Of a stretch of 23,875 nucleotides of DNA, positions 1 through 8,111 are shown piece by piece. A program made the translations under genes and the position numbers. Under the pieces are notes generated by a model, which saw only the letters and a list, made by a program, of their open reading frames with translations, was not told the origin of the DNA and did not search any database. The DNA is from Bacillota bacterium (GTDB lineage: Bacteria > Bacillota > Clostridia > Saccharofermentanales > Saccharofermentanaceae). Within the stretch, counting starts at the first letter, position 1; every line of letters begins with the position of its first letter. The stretch is from positions 1 through 23,875 of the forward strand of contig JAEWUD010000026.1 of assembly GCA_023397475.1 (NCBI GenBank), read 5' to 3'.

Positions 1-108
1 GAAATCTGCGACCTCAAATGGGATAGGTCTGTCCTGAGAACGGAAACGCCACGAAATAGTGGCAATAGATGGTCGATTTTGGGTTCAAAATGATAATGAT
101 TGGACTGA

Positions 109-795
109 TTTTACAGAAAACCAAACCATTTCAGTCATAAAGAAATTTATGCACGATTAATCAGCGGTTCCATAGGTATTTATCCGAATTATTATGCCGC
201 AATTAATCTTTCCGCCTATCCTAATTTTCGGGCAGTTTTTCTTTCCGGCACAGTCATTCTCGATGTTCGTTTTCCGCTCGAAATGAGCGAGATTCTTCCC
301 TATATGCATGCAGCACAGGAGCTTGGGTTTGGAGAGGAAACACTCAACTTCGAAGCGCCAATGCCGGAGTTGCCAGATACCATGATCCTTGGCACGCAGG
401 AAGAACTGGCGGAGATACTTGCGACCGAGAATTTAGTATTGGAAAAATACGAAGATAGATCTGACATCTACCTCGCTGATTCTGACGATGGAAGTGTTAG
501 AGTTATCCTTGCTCAATACGATTTTTATACCGCCTTAAGGTTGAAGCTTCTAATGTTTATGTATCCTCCAGAACAAGACACTTCGTCCTACCAGCTATCC
601 TACGAGGAAACAGATTCCTATCGCTGCCTCTCATGGTCGCGTGCCGATCAACAAACCTATGGGATACAAGTCGATCAGAGAGGTGGATGGTATCTTACCG
701 TTCAAGTCTCGTGGTCTGAGGATCCAACCACCGAGGCCGCACAGCGCGCCTATGCCGAGGACCTTCTGAAGAAGCTGTGCTTCCCTGATGCATAA
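109..795 (+). pseudogene. C-terminal remnant of a BlaR1-like M56 membrane peptidase paralogue
   Basis: The open frame matches the last ~200 residues of the intact peptidase at 995-3058: FLSGTVILDV against YLSGSVMIEV, LGFGEET against FGFGSPL, LPDTM against LPDTI, and the ends LLKKLCFPDA against LLKKLCFSDA. An ATG at 283 would give 170 residues, but homology extends upstream of it to about 139, and the frame is closed by stops at 91-108. Another frame (38-160) encodes protein-like sequence ending KKFMHD, so a frameshift is likely. The final stop arose where the intact copy reads CAA (here TAA). No membrane helices or HExxH motif remain, so it is probably a decayed tandem duplicate. The parent gene may continue left of the window. 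Confidence 0.7.
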
Positions 796-921
796 GGCGG
801 GCTTGCGCTTCTTCGCACGGGATTCGATCCTCGTCGGCAGTGCCTTATATTTAGGCTTCGCCTTATATGTCGGCAGTGCCTCCTGCGGAGAACCCGTGCG
901 ATAGAAGGCATCGCCCGCCTT
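794..921. repeat. Long imperfect hairpin between the two peptidase copies
   Basis: Outer arms AAGGCGGGC (794-802) and GCCCGCCTT (913-921) are exact complements. Inner arms CGCACGGG (814-821) and CCCGTGCG (893-900) also pair, and the sequence between the two sets is partly complementary. Inside lies a 12-bp direct repeat, GTCGGCAGTGCC, at 833-844 and 869-880, around a GGC-TTC-GCC turn. No T-run follows, so it is not a classical terminator. It could be a small palindromic (MITE-like) element or a structured 3' UTR. Confidence 0.55.
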
Positions 922-994
922 CGGAATGTAACTGTTACTGAGGCGGACAGTGGCATAGCTAGAGAGAATTTCATCAATAGGGAAAGAGGTATCC

Positions 995-3058
995 ATGATT
1001 AGTTTTATGAACGTTCTTCTCGATATAAGCCTCGTCGGCACCTATTGTATTCTGATCGTACTCGTGCTGCGTCTCCTGCTGCGAAAAGCACCACGGATCT
1101 TCTCCTATCTCCTCTGGGGAGTTGTCTTCCTTCGGCTCGCGTTCCCGATCTTCCCGGAAGCTCCGGTGAGTCTGGTTCCGCCGGCGATACGTTCCTTTTC
1201 CGTTACCTCGTATTTCGTCGCCGACGAGAACGAAGGTCTTACGGATCTCGTTACAACGGATATCGACACAGGTTCTGAAGTATCGCCGGAAGCCCTCAAG
1301 AATTCTCCGGAGCTGGTTCAGGTATTCCCGGCGAACCAGGATACCGCGTCCGCACCATCGAATTGGGTTGACTTGATCGCAACCAGTTTCCCTTCGCGGG
1401 ATTTTGTCGGTCAGGCTATCTTTCTTGTCTGGTGCACAGGCATCGTTCTTCTCGCCACGTATAATCTCATCGCGTATCTCCGGCTGCGCCGTCGACTGAC
1501 CGATGCCGTCCGGGAGGATGGGGCGTTTGTCTCGGATAAGATCTGCTCTCCGTTTGTCCTTGGTCTCCTGCGCCCGCGCATCTATCTGCCGGTTGGTCTC
1601 ACTCCCGAGGAAAGATCCTTCGTTATTCTTCACGAGAAGGCGCATCTGCGTCGCTGGGATCCCGTGATCAAGCTTCTTGCCTTTCTGGTCACATGCCTTC
1701 ACTGGTTCAATCCGTTCGCATGGATCGCCTTTCTACTGTTCAGCCGTGATATCGAGACGACCTGTGATGAGAGTGTTGTACAGAATTTGACTGATTCTTC
1801 TCGAAAAGAATATTCAGCGACGCTCGTGTCTGTCGCTTCGAGAAGAAACATCCTTCGCCCGATGCCCTTAGCTTTCGGAGAAGGAGATCTCAAGGGACGG
1901 ATCAAGAGTATTCTGAATTACAAGAAGCCCGCAATCTGGCTCATCGGACTCGCTGTAGTCTCGATTGTTGTTATTTGCATTGGACTTCTTATAAACCCGT
2001 TAGGTTCCGGGAGTGAGGAAACTTCCGACAAAGATGCTAAATTCACCCGGTATGCTGCCAATTTTCGCCCGAATTACGATCCGACGGACATCCCGGTCAA
2101 ATACGGCTCTTCAGTAGAAGACTTTCTTGAAGAGGCGGATACTCGGCGATCCGAGTGGCTGTATAACTGGTCAGCGGAAACAGAAGCAGATCCGGATGTT
2201 CTCGCGGATGTTCTTACGAAGTATGACTATACAATTTCCAAGGAAACAAGTGATATAACTGGTTCGACCTATCAAGCTGTCGGCTCGGACGGAGTTAGCA
2301 CGGTTACGTGTACCCGTTACGCCGATAAGGATTTCGCTTACGAGGCGATGGATAAGTATATTCTGACGATGTATAAGAACTTAAAAGAACCGAGTGACGT
2401 GCCGGTTAACGAGCTTCAATACTCGGCTTTTCTTTATCATACGAAAAATTGCCTCTATGTAGTTGCGAGTCCCATGGGGGCAGGTATCACTTCTTTCCGC
2501 GGAGCTTATCTCTCCGGTTCTGTCATGATCGAAGTAGATATCAAGTACGAGATCGATGCGATTCGAACCTTCGTGTATGCGATGCAGGAATTCGGCTTCG
2601 GGAGTCCTCTCGTGAAGACAGATAATTCTCTGCAGAACCTGCCGGATACCATACAACTTTGTTCATCTGAAGAATTTATCGAAGTCCTTGAGAAAGAAAA
2701 TATCCCATTGGCATACAGGAACACAAATCCTATTCTTAAAGCAGTCTCCGAAGATCTAAATGTCCGGGTCATCCTCGATGATTTACAAAACCCATCCTAT
2801 ATCGAACAGCGGTATATAGCTTTCGCATACTCGGGATTCTTTGATTCGATGGAATATGAAGAGGCGAACGCCTATCGCATCCTCACTATTTCCAGCTCCG
2901 AACAAGGGCAATACGGAATTCTTCTGAAAACAGACGATCAGTTGCTGACGATCATTGTGAACTGGAATCCCGGCGATGCTGAGCAGGAGGCCAAGCAGCG
3001 CGCCCTGGCTGAGAACCTTCTAAAGAAGCTGTGCTTCTCTGACGCACAAGGCGCATAG
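995..3058 (+). CDS. M56 (BlaR1/MecR1-like) membrane metallopeptidase with large C-terminal domain
   Basis: This 687-residue protein has membrane helices near residues 5-25, 35-55, 143-165, 222-245 and 308-330. The M56 zinc protease motif HEKAH (H213, E214, H217) sits on the cytoplasmic side, followed by the family's downstream ETTCDE element near residue 255. The last ~350 residues are probably extracytoplasmic; their C-terminal part is repeated in the pseudogene at 109-795. BlaR1-type proteins sense an outside ligand and cleave a cytoplasmic repressor. The usual BlaI partner is absent from this window, and the C-terminus is not a recognisable penicillin-binding domain, so the ligand is unknown. 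The ATG is supported by GGAAAGAGG about six bases upstream. Confidence in the family is high and in the signal low. Confidence 0.9.
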   Translation: MISFMNVLLDISLVGTYCILIVLVLRLLLRKAPRIFSYLLWGVVFLRLAFPIFPEAPVSLVPPAIRSFSVTSYFVADENEGLTDLVTTDIDTGSEVSPEALKNSPELVQVFPANQDTASAPSNWVDLIATSFPSRDFVGQAIFLVWCTGIVLLATYNLIAYLRLRRRLTDAVREDGAFVSDKICSPFVLGLLRPRIYLPVGLTPEERSFVILHEKAHLRRWDPVIKLLAFLVTCLHWFNPFAWIAFLLFSRDIETTCDESVVQNLTDSSRKEYSATLVSVASRRNILRPMPLAFGEGDLKGRIKSILNYKKPAIWLIGLAVVSIVVICIGLLINPLGSGSEETSDKDAKFTRYAANFRPNYDPTDIPVKYGSSVEDFLEEADTRRSEWLYNWSAETEADPDVLADVLTKYDYTISKETSDITGSTYQAVGSDGVSTVTCTRYADKDFAYEAMDKYILTMYKNLKEPSDVPVNELQYSAFLYHTKNCLYVVASPMGAGITSFRGAYLSGSVMIEVDIKYEIDAIRTFVYAMQEFGFGSPLVKTDNSLQNLPDTIQLCSSEEFIEVLEKENIPLAYRNTNPILKAVSEDLNVRVILDDLQNPSYIEQRYIAFAYSGFFDSMEYEEANAYRILTISSSEQGQYGILLKTDDQLLTIIVNWNPGDAEQEAKQRALAENLLKKLCFSDAQGA

Positions 3059-3170
3059 ATCTTCCCTCACCCCGGTCATGGACATCCCTTGCCGAGCCTT
3101 AGCTGGCTTTCCAACCGGTGAGATGTCATATCCGAGAAGATGCGCTTGATCGCGCAAGCCTCCGGAAACC

Positions 3171-3214
3171 CAAGCGGGCCACTCTCCCTTTACCGGGAGT
3201 TGTCGGTCCGCTTG
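3171..3214 (+). terminator. Stem-loop downstream of the M56 gene, possible terminator
   Basis: CAAGCGGGCC (3171-3180) pairs with GGTCCGCTTG (3205-3214) with one mismatch, and inside it CTCCC pairs with GGGAG. The following bases are only moderately T-rich (CTTATTCT). The 303-bp gap 3059-3361 holds other small dyads (CCGGT/ACCGG around 3072-3121, GCTTG/CAAGC around 3144-3159) but no gene that I can support. Confidence 0.5.
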
Positions 3215-3291
3215 CTTATTCTAGCATTCATACTCTGCCTGAAGAATCGCAACAATCCAGCCTCCCCTTGCGAATATCGTTGCGAATCCCC

Positions 3292-3303
3292 ACTACGCGT
3301 AGT
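3292..3303. promoter_or_regulatory. 12-bp perfect palindrome ACTACGCGTAGT
   Basis: This perfect dyad lies about 60 bp upstream of the zinc-ribbon gene start at 3362, where an operator could sit. No regulator can be assigned, and a 12-mer palindrome could occur by chance. Confidence 0.25.
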
Positions 3304-3361
3304 AACATCAGCATAGCAAGATGTTTTTCGCGCACAAAGGACTGTGGGAAGGAACGATCGT

Positions 3362-4507
3362 ATGGACTATGTAATCATACAGCTCTTGATCATCGTCATC
3401 GGAGGCATCTTCTGGGGTGTCCTCTGGGGATATGCCACGAAGTCTGTTGTACAGAACAAAGGCTATTCCGACGATTGGTTCTGGTACGGTTTCTTCTTCG
3501 GTCTTATCGCTCTTCTTCTTGCCTTGGCGAAACCGGACCAGAATTCGCAAACTGGATCTGTCCTGGCGCAACCGTGGATCACCGATTCCTGGGTATGTCC
3601 GAATTGCTCCGCCAGGAATAATTCCTATGCGATAACGTGCAGCTGCGGAACCAATCGGCCGGCTGTGACCGAGAAACCCTCGGAGAAGACTCGCTCGGAG
3701 AAGTCTCGCAAGGTGTCGCGGTCTTCGAATTCAACGGTTGACAGCAACGCGAAGATTTTTCCCGTTCGAAATTATTATCCCGGATTTCCGGTACGAATAT
3801 CCAGCGTGCGATTTCAGCCTGCCGATGCGGAGACCGTACCGGTCGAGATGGTCAGCCACTTGTATCAGGAGGGTATCGCCGCTGTACGCATCGAGCTTCT
3901 TCTGACCGACATCTGGGGCGAGCAGAAATCCTTCCCCGAGATCGATCTGCAGATTCCACAGGGAGCGCAGGGCAAGATTCCCTTGTCTTATCTGTTGCGT
4001 CTTCCTTCTGAGAAGGTCTCAACTATTAAATCCGTACATGTGGCCGTTGACAAGGCGCTCATTCATTTCGAGATTCGGAAGAACGAGGCTCCATCGACGG
4101 AGATTCTTCTTGCGGATCAGGAACTGTCAGGCCTTCGCGAACGCATGGGCGAGGATGCCGTTACGGAGATCGTGATGGCTTCGACGGAATGGACCTGTAT
4201 CTGCGGAACAAGGAATGATCGCACGCAGGATATCTGTACATTATGCGGACGAACCCAGAACGGTGCCGGCGGGAAGGATACCCTGGATATCAATCTTCTC
4301 CTACAGCAGGCGAAGGAGATGTCCTCTCTGAAGGAAATCTATACATTGCTCCTGGGGACGAAGGAAACTGCTTCCGATGAAAGATTTCTCGCGCTATTAC
4401 AGGAGCTCGAGACCAATGTTGAAGTCGAGAGGCTCTACGGAAATATGAAGGATACGGCAATTTCGCTGCTCATGAATTTTCGCGACGATACAACCGGTAC
4501 TACCTAA
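3362..4507 (+). CDS. Membrane protein with two zinc ribbons, function unknown
   Basis: The 381-residue product starts with a hydrophobic segment (about residues 4-28), then a second one after a charged/aromatic turn (about 41-60). A four-cysteine zinc ribbon follows (C79, C82, C93, C95), then a Ser/Lys-rich linker (about 100-135) and a soluble middle domain. A second ribbon is near the C-terminus (C279, C281, C292, C295), with a helical tail. Both ribbons are of the CPNC...CxC or CxC...CxxC rubredoxin-like kind common in Bacillota scaffold proteins. An upstream GTG at 3344 is possible, but the ATG at 3362 has GGAAGGA about seven bases ahead and is preferred. It stands alone between the peptidase and a convergent operon. 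I do not recognise the family. Confidence 0.85.
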   Translation: MDYVIIQLLIIVIGGIFWGVLWGYATKSVVQNKGYSDDWFWYGFFFGLIALLLALAKPDQNSQTGSVLAQPWITDSWVCPNCSARNNSYAITCSCGTNRPAVTEKPSEKTRSEKSRKVSRSSNSTVDSNAKIFPVRNYYPGFPVRISSVRFQPADAETVPVEMVSHLYQEGIAAVRIELLLTDIWGEQKSFPEIDLQIPQGAQGKIPLSYLLRLPSEKVSTIKSVHVAVDKALIHFEIRKNEAPSTEILLADQELSGLRERMGEDAVTEIVMASTEWTCICGTRNDRTQDICTLCGRTQNGAGGKDTLDINLLLQQAKEMSSLKEIYTLLLGTKETASDERFLALLQELETNVEVERLYGNMKDTAISLLMNFRDDTTGTT

Positions 4508-4565
4508 CCGTTTGTTCTTCCTGTGGAGAATTTCGACCCTCTTTTCGCGGAGAGAACTTCTCCGA

Positions 4566-5081
4566 TCAGGAGAGGTCTTCCCTGATGTACCCCATCGCTT
4601 CCCGTTTCCGCAGGATTCTAATTATCCTCGGGCGGTTGTAGCGCTGCACGATCATGCAGGGTAAGTTCACAATGAGCGCGTAGGCGAGCATCATCCAAGG
4701 AACCTGCGGCGGTGTGAAAAACCAGAAGACCCAGAACGGCAAGATCGCGAGAAGGTGCGTCATCTCTGTGCGACAGGACTCGAGCAGGAATCGTTCCAAA
4801 TACTCGGAGGTATAGCTGCGAAGCTTCTTCTTCCGGAAACCGCGGGAGTTCGCCATGAGACTGCCGTCCGGCAACATCTGTTTCCAATGACTGACCCCGA
4901 GAAACTTATCGTAAATTCTACCATCCTTCTCCCAGGAGAACGCGCGAAAAATCCAACTTCGGGGAGAGAAGAATCGATTGGGTAAATAGAGGCACAAAAG
5001 AGCGGAACCTACCTGAATAATCGGCCACACGATGAAACACAACAAGATCGTATTGAGTTCCGTCAGGTAAATGAATCGCAC
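4566..5081 (-). CDS. CrtO-like (glycosyl-4,4'-diaponeurosporenoate) acyltransferase family membrane protein
   Basis: The 171-residue protein has an N-terminal membrane helix (about 8-33), the stretch FLGVSHWKQMLPDG near 60-75, EYLERFLLESCRTEMTH near 93-109, paired C-terminal helices and the end motif IVQRYNRPRI. These match the family annotated after staphyloxanthin acyltransferase CrtO. No carotenoid or glycosyltransferase genes lie nearby, so the substrate is probably a different glycolipid or lipid. The GTG start has GGAGG seven bases upstream. It lies inside the 3' part of the overlapping flavin-reductase frame (4918-5577), which reads through it in another frame. The family call is fairly secure; the reaction is inferred. 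Confidence 0.8.
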   Translation of the reverse strand: MRFIYLTELNTILLCFIVWPIIQVGSALLCLYLPNRFFSPRSWIFRAFSWEKDGRIYDKFLGVSHWKQMLPDGSLMANSRGFRKKKLRSYTSEYLERFLLESCRTEMTHLLAILPFWVFWFFTPPQVPWMMLAYALIVNLPCMIVQRYNRPRIIRILRKREAMGYIREDLS

Positions 5082-5577
5082 GATTATCCCTCCGCTCGGA
5101 CGTCTGTTGCTGTCCAGATACTATTGAGAATACCATAAACAGACACGTCCTGCCAATCATGCTTTCCAGGGTCGTGTTTTCCCAAGCCTTATTGGCGCCC
5201 ATGCCCGCGGCAGTCGAGATCACGACCGCCTTCTTCTTGAACATCCAGGCCTTCGGGCGATGCGACATCCAGATGTCGAAAAACAGATCGATGAAGGTCT
5301 TCATCGCGGCGGAAGGAGCCATGCAATAGTTCGGCGTCGTGAAGATCAACAGGTCCGCCTGCTCCATCGCGTCGAGAAACTTCTTCTTTTCGAGAAAAAA
5401 CGGACATCGCTCCTCGTCCTCAATGCACGCGTAGCAGCCGACGCAGCAGTGATTCAGGTCGCGCGGCAGGAAGAACTCCGTGAGTTCGCCCTCCGCTGCG
5501 AGGCGGTCAGCCAGCATTCGACCGATGTGGTACGTGCTTCCCTTGTGATTCTGTCCGTTGATGGTGACGACTCGCAC
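4918..5577 (-). CDS. NAD(P)H-dependent FMN reductase/flavodoxin-like protein, C-terminus replaced (probably broken)
   Basis: The N-terminal ~140 residues are a normal flavodoxin-fold oxidoreductase. They start VVTINGQNHKGSTYHIG (phosphate-binding loop), carry a cysteine group CCVGCYAC..CPFF (44-60), then LLIFTTPNY (77-85) and the FKKKAVVISTAAG strand (113-125). From about residue 140 (near 5150) similarity to the family stops. The frame then runs out of frame through the acyltransferase gene that begins at 5081, so the last ~60 residues look accidental. A deletion joining the two genes is the simplest explanation. The GTG start has AAAGGGA just upstream. The product might still bind FMN, but its native end is missing. 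Confidence 0.7.
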   Translation of the reverse strand: MRVVTINGQNHKGSTYHIGRMLADRLAAEGELTEFFLPRDLNHCCVGCYACIEDEERCPFFLEKKKFLDAMEQADLLIFTTPNYCMAPSAAMKTFIDLFFDIWMSHRPKAWMFKKKAVVISTAAGMGANKAWENTTLESMIGRTCLFMVFSIVSGQQQTSERRDNRAIHLPDGTQYDLVVFHRVADYSGRFRSFVPLFTQSILLSPKLDFSRVLLGEGW

Positions 5578-5647
5578 AGGAATCCCTTTCTGTCCTTGGT
5601 TGCGACTGCTGTAGAATGTTTACTGATATTCGTAATATCTCTCTATG

Positions 5648-5977
5648 CTATTTTTTCTCTGCGGGTCTTTTCGCGCGGCTGAACCAGGCTTCGAGGATAA
5701 TGCCGTAGATTATGCCAGCCACGAAGCTGACCGGGTCGCGAAAACCTGTGGACGCGTAGAATGCAAAAGACACGGCAAGACCGAAGATTGCGCCGCGTGC
5801 AATCGCTTTGCCGCGTGAGACCACCGGCCAGGGCGCACCGATGACAAGTCCGAGAAGGAGCCGGTTATACCAGAGAGAGAACACAAAATCCGCTGTCGCC
5901 GTCATCCCGGAGCGAACGTAGGCCCCGATGACGCAGAATAGACCGAGAACGGCACCGCCAATCAGACCCTGAATCAA
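5648..5977 (-). CDS. Small multi-pass membrane protein of unknown function
   Basis: The 109-residue hydrophobic protein has about four membrane segments (roughly 4-22, 38-52, 58-76 and 82-99) and a basic tail RAKRPAEKK. The TTG at 5977 gives the annotated start but has no well-placed Shine-Dalgarno. Four codons upstream, GGAGGT is placed ideally for an ATA codon (5987-5989), giving an N-terminus (M)KKRLIQGLIGG typical of membrane proteins. Either the start has mutated from ATG to ATA or initiation is unusual. It sits between the small DUF4177-like gene and the flavin reductase on the same strand. I do not recognise the family. Confidence 0.7.
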   Translation of the reverse strand: MIQGLIGGAVLGLFCVIGAYVRSGMTATADFVFSLWYNRLLLGLVIGAPWPVVSRGKAIARGAIFGLAVSFAFYASTGFRDPVSFVAGIIYGIILEAWFSRAKRPAEKK

Positions 5978-6006
5978 ACGCTTCTTTATTCTTCTACCTC
6001 CCGGAG

Positions 6007-6189
6007 CTATTGCTCGAAAACCAGATCCATTTCGCGGATCTTGCCGGTTGACCAGAAACTCAGCGGAATAAATCCCGCATAATGATACCCCTTGTCCGCA
6101 AAGGCCTGAATCACTTCCCGATGACCGACATGATTAGCTGTGACCGCCTGTCCTTCCTTGATCTCAACACGAACAAACTCTGATTTCAT
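6007..6189 (-). CDS. 60-residue DUF4177-like small protein
   Basis: The protein has the layout of DUF4177-type proteins: a first strand KSEFVRVEIKEG, a helix beginning HREVIQAFADKGYHY, a strand AGFIPLSF and a last strand EMDLVFE. The ATG overlaps the GNAT stop as ATGA, and GGAGGGGC sits upstream inside the GNAT gene, so it is probably translationally coupled. The function of such proteins is unknown, and the family assignment is tentative. Confidence 0.7.
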   Translation of the reverse strand: MKSEFVRVEIKEGQAVTANHVGHREVIQAFADKGYHYAGFIPLSFWSTGKIREMDLVFEQ

Positions 6190-6776
6190 TTAGCCCCTCC
6201 GTTATCCTTCCGGTCTTGATTCTCGGCACCCATATCGACACTGATCTCCCAATCCTCTTTCGTCAGACAGGAGATGTGTTCTGTCCGGATATCTCCCATC
6301 AGCGGCCACGGTACATTCGCACAAGTCCGTACAAACTGAAATCCGCACTTCTCCTGAACACGTCGGGAGTTCTCATTTCCGTCGAAATATCCACACCAGA
6401 TCTTCTCAAGATGCGAATCCACAAAGCCATATCGCAACAGTTCCCGCACCGCTTCCGGAATCAGGCCCTGCCCCCAGAAGGGAACTCCGATCCAGAATCC
6501 GATCTCGCCCTCCCACTCCGGGAGATCAAGATTACTCTCTTCACCGACCTTGAGTCCGATGCTGCCGACGGCATGCCCCGTGCTCTTCATGACGACCGCG
6601 AAGGTCAATGGCTTCGCCAGAGCGGTGGCAATAATCTTGCGGCTCTCCTCGATCGTCTTGTGAACCGGCCAGCCGCTGATCGGCCCGACGTCCGGATGGC
6701 TAGCATAAAGGAAAAGATCCTCCGCGTCGGTGTCGAGCCAGGGACGGAGGATCAGACGTTCGGTCTCAAGTATCAT
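6186..6776 (-). CDS. GNAT family N-acetyltransferase (RimJ/RimL-like)
   Basis: The 196-residue protein begins MILETERLILRPW, the standard start of acetyltransferase family 3. It carries a GEIGFWIGVPFWGQGLIPEAV segment in the acetyl-CoA-binding position, and NENSRRVQEKCGF near the end of the domain. The frame is open to 6962, but the ATG at 6776 has AAGGAG six bases upstream and matches the family start, so the longer version is rejected. Such enzymes acetylate ribosomal protein N-termini, small amines or antibiotics; the substrate cannot be read here. It is first in a minus-strand run with the DUF4177-like gene. Confidence 0.88.
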   Translation of the reverse strand: MILETERLILRPWLDTDAEDLFLYASHPDVGPISGWPVHKTIEESRKIIATALAKPLTFAVVMKSTGHAVGSIGLKVGEESNLDLPEWEGEIGFWIGVPFWGQGLIPEAVRELLRYGFVDSHLEKIWCGYFDGNENSRRVQEKCGFQFVRTCANVPWPLMGDIRTEHISCLTKEDWEISVDMGAENQDRKDNGGAK

Positions 6777-6872
6777 AAAGATCTCCTTACGTGAGGAGTG
6801 GACCATCGAATTCCTCCGATTGGCTTCCCTCCAGTTCAGCCTATCACGTGTCGATTTCCTTGACAATGAGAT

Positions 6873-7460
6873 GTGTCCGATCAGGAATCCGTTCGCTCCT
6901 TCATCTGGCGCATCAAAGGAACATTCGGCCGGCTCGACGGTGTGGTCGCCAATGCCGGACAAGGCGTTTCCGGACGTGTTCTTGATACATCCGTTCAGGA
7001 TTTCCTATCACAATACGAGATCAAATTATCCGGAATCCTTCATGTAATCCATGCCGCACTGCCGGACTTACGTACATCGGACCACGGCCGAATCGTGATC
7101 ATAAACAGCGTCACTTCCGGCACTCCCGATCCTTCGATGGCGGCGGTCAGTTCCGCCAGAGCAGCCGTACAACAAGTCGCGAAAATGCTCGCACAAGATC
7201 TGGCCGTAGATCATATTTGCGTTAATCTGATCAATCTCGGGGCCATCGAAACCGATCGCCAGTTCTACCGGTACCAGAGTTCCGGACTATCGATGCCCTA
7301 TGACGAATGGATCGAACTCGAAACGAAACGCCGCGGAATTCTCCTCGGTCGCTTCGGCAAACCGGAAGAAATCGCACCGCAGGTGCTCCTTCTTCTCTCA
7401 CCACTCGCATCCTATATCACCGGAAGCTCAATCGACATCGCCGGTGGAATTTCTTTATAA
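6873..7460 (+). pseudogene. Short-chain dehydrogenase/reductase lacking its NAD-binding N-terminus
   Basis: The frame starts at a GTG in what would be the D(V)SDQESV region after beta-3 of an SDR. It then carries the expected VVANAGQG (NAG motif), a conserved GRIVIINSV segment and the family end RFGKPEEIAPQVLLLLSP...YITGSSIDIAGG. The TGxxxGxG cofactor loop and the first ~60 residues are absent, and an in-frame TGA lies directly before the GTG. The usual YxxxK active site reads SSARAAVQQ here, so the catalytic Tyr is missing as well. No convincing ribosome binding site is seen. I infer a 5'-deleted, inactive remnant next to the GNAT start. Confidence 0.7.
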
Positions 7461-7533
7461 GGTGCGCCGGATCGGTGCAACGAGACACGAAAGTAGATTC
7501 AGCACTAAAAATATACACCGGGAATCCGGCGTA

Positions 7534-7868
7534 CCTACTCAAACGCATGATTTGGTCATTTGAGTAGGTGCATCATTGATAAGAAACATGCTCCGGGAAG
7601 CCGGCCGACCTACTAAATCGCTAGATTTGGTCATTTTAGTAGGTTTGTCATTGATAAGAAATCCGCGTCGGGAAGGCGGCGGACCTACTAAATCACATGA
7701 TTCGGTCATTTTAGTAGGTTCTCATTGACAAAAAACACCCCGTCGAGAAGGCGGCCGACCTACTAATTCGCATGAATTGATCATTTTAGTAGGTTCTCAT
7801 TGATAAAAAACATCGCGCTGGGAAGCCGGTCGACCTACTAAATCGCATGATTCGGTCATTTTAGTAGG
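7534..7868. repeat. Hairpin array 1: five palindromic units at exactly 75-bp spacing
   Basis: Palindromes of 35 bp start at 7534, 7609, 7684, 7759 and 7834. The arms are CCTACTAAA and TTTAGTAGG. Unit 1 has CCTACTCAAA/TTTGAGTAGG, a compensatory change that keeps pairing. Between hairpins lie 40-bp spacers that share TCATTGAYAARAAA and end GGGAAG-CCGGCCGA-like. A half spacer precedes unit 1 and a decayed one follows unit 5. The array fills the space between the SDR remnant and the minus-strand gene ending at 8112. No coding signal is seen. Confidence 0.9.
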
Positions 7869-8030
7869 TTGTTCTATGATAAATATTGTGCGCAGTTGCC
7901 TTAAATCGCCCTCAAAATCAAAAATTGACCTTTTCAATGCATAATCACTGGCAGAAAACGAAGGATATCAGCCCTAAGAAGATTTCGAGACGCGCCGCAG
8001 CACACGAAGGTTGCCTTGACGAGTGGACGA

Positions 8031-8095
8031 GAATTTGAGCGAGTGTTTTCTCCGCAGGATCGAAGATCCGAGGACGCAAAACGCGAGGAAAATTC
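8031..8095 (-). repeat. Dispersed hairpin element, copy 1
   Basis: The core 8045-8082 shares 33 of 38 bases with 21205-21242. It folds with outer arms GTTTT/AAAAC and inner GGATC/GATCC, and a further GAATTT/AAATTC pairing encloses it. Both copies lie about 10-20 bp beyond the stop of a minus-strand gene (8112 here), in the same orientation relative to it. It may act as a 3' end or mRNA-stabilising structure; there is no terminator-like T-run. Confidence 0.65.
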
Positions 8096-8111
8096 GTGTC
8101 CACACCATCCT

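Noticed and set aside
974..1702. 242-residue minus-strand frame antisense to the M56 gene
   Set aside because: It has very charged, low-complexity sequence without domains, and lies opposite a well-supported gene.
7534..7868. CRISPR array
   Set aside because: The repeats are palindromic with equal arms, and what lies between them is also conserved. There are no unique spacers and no cas genes.
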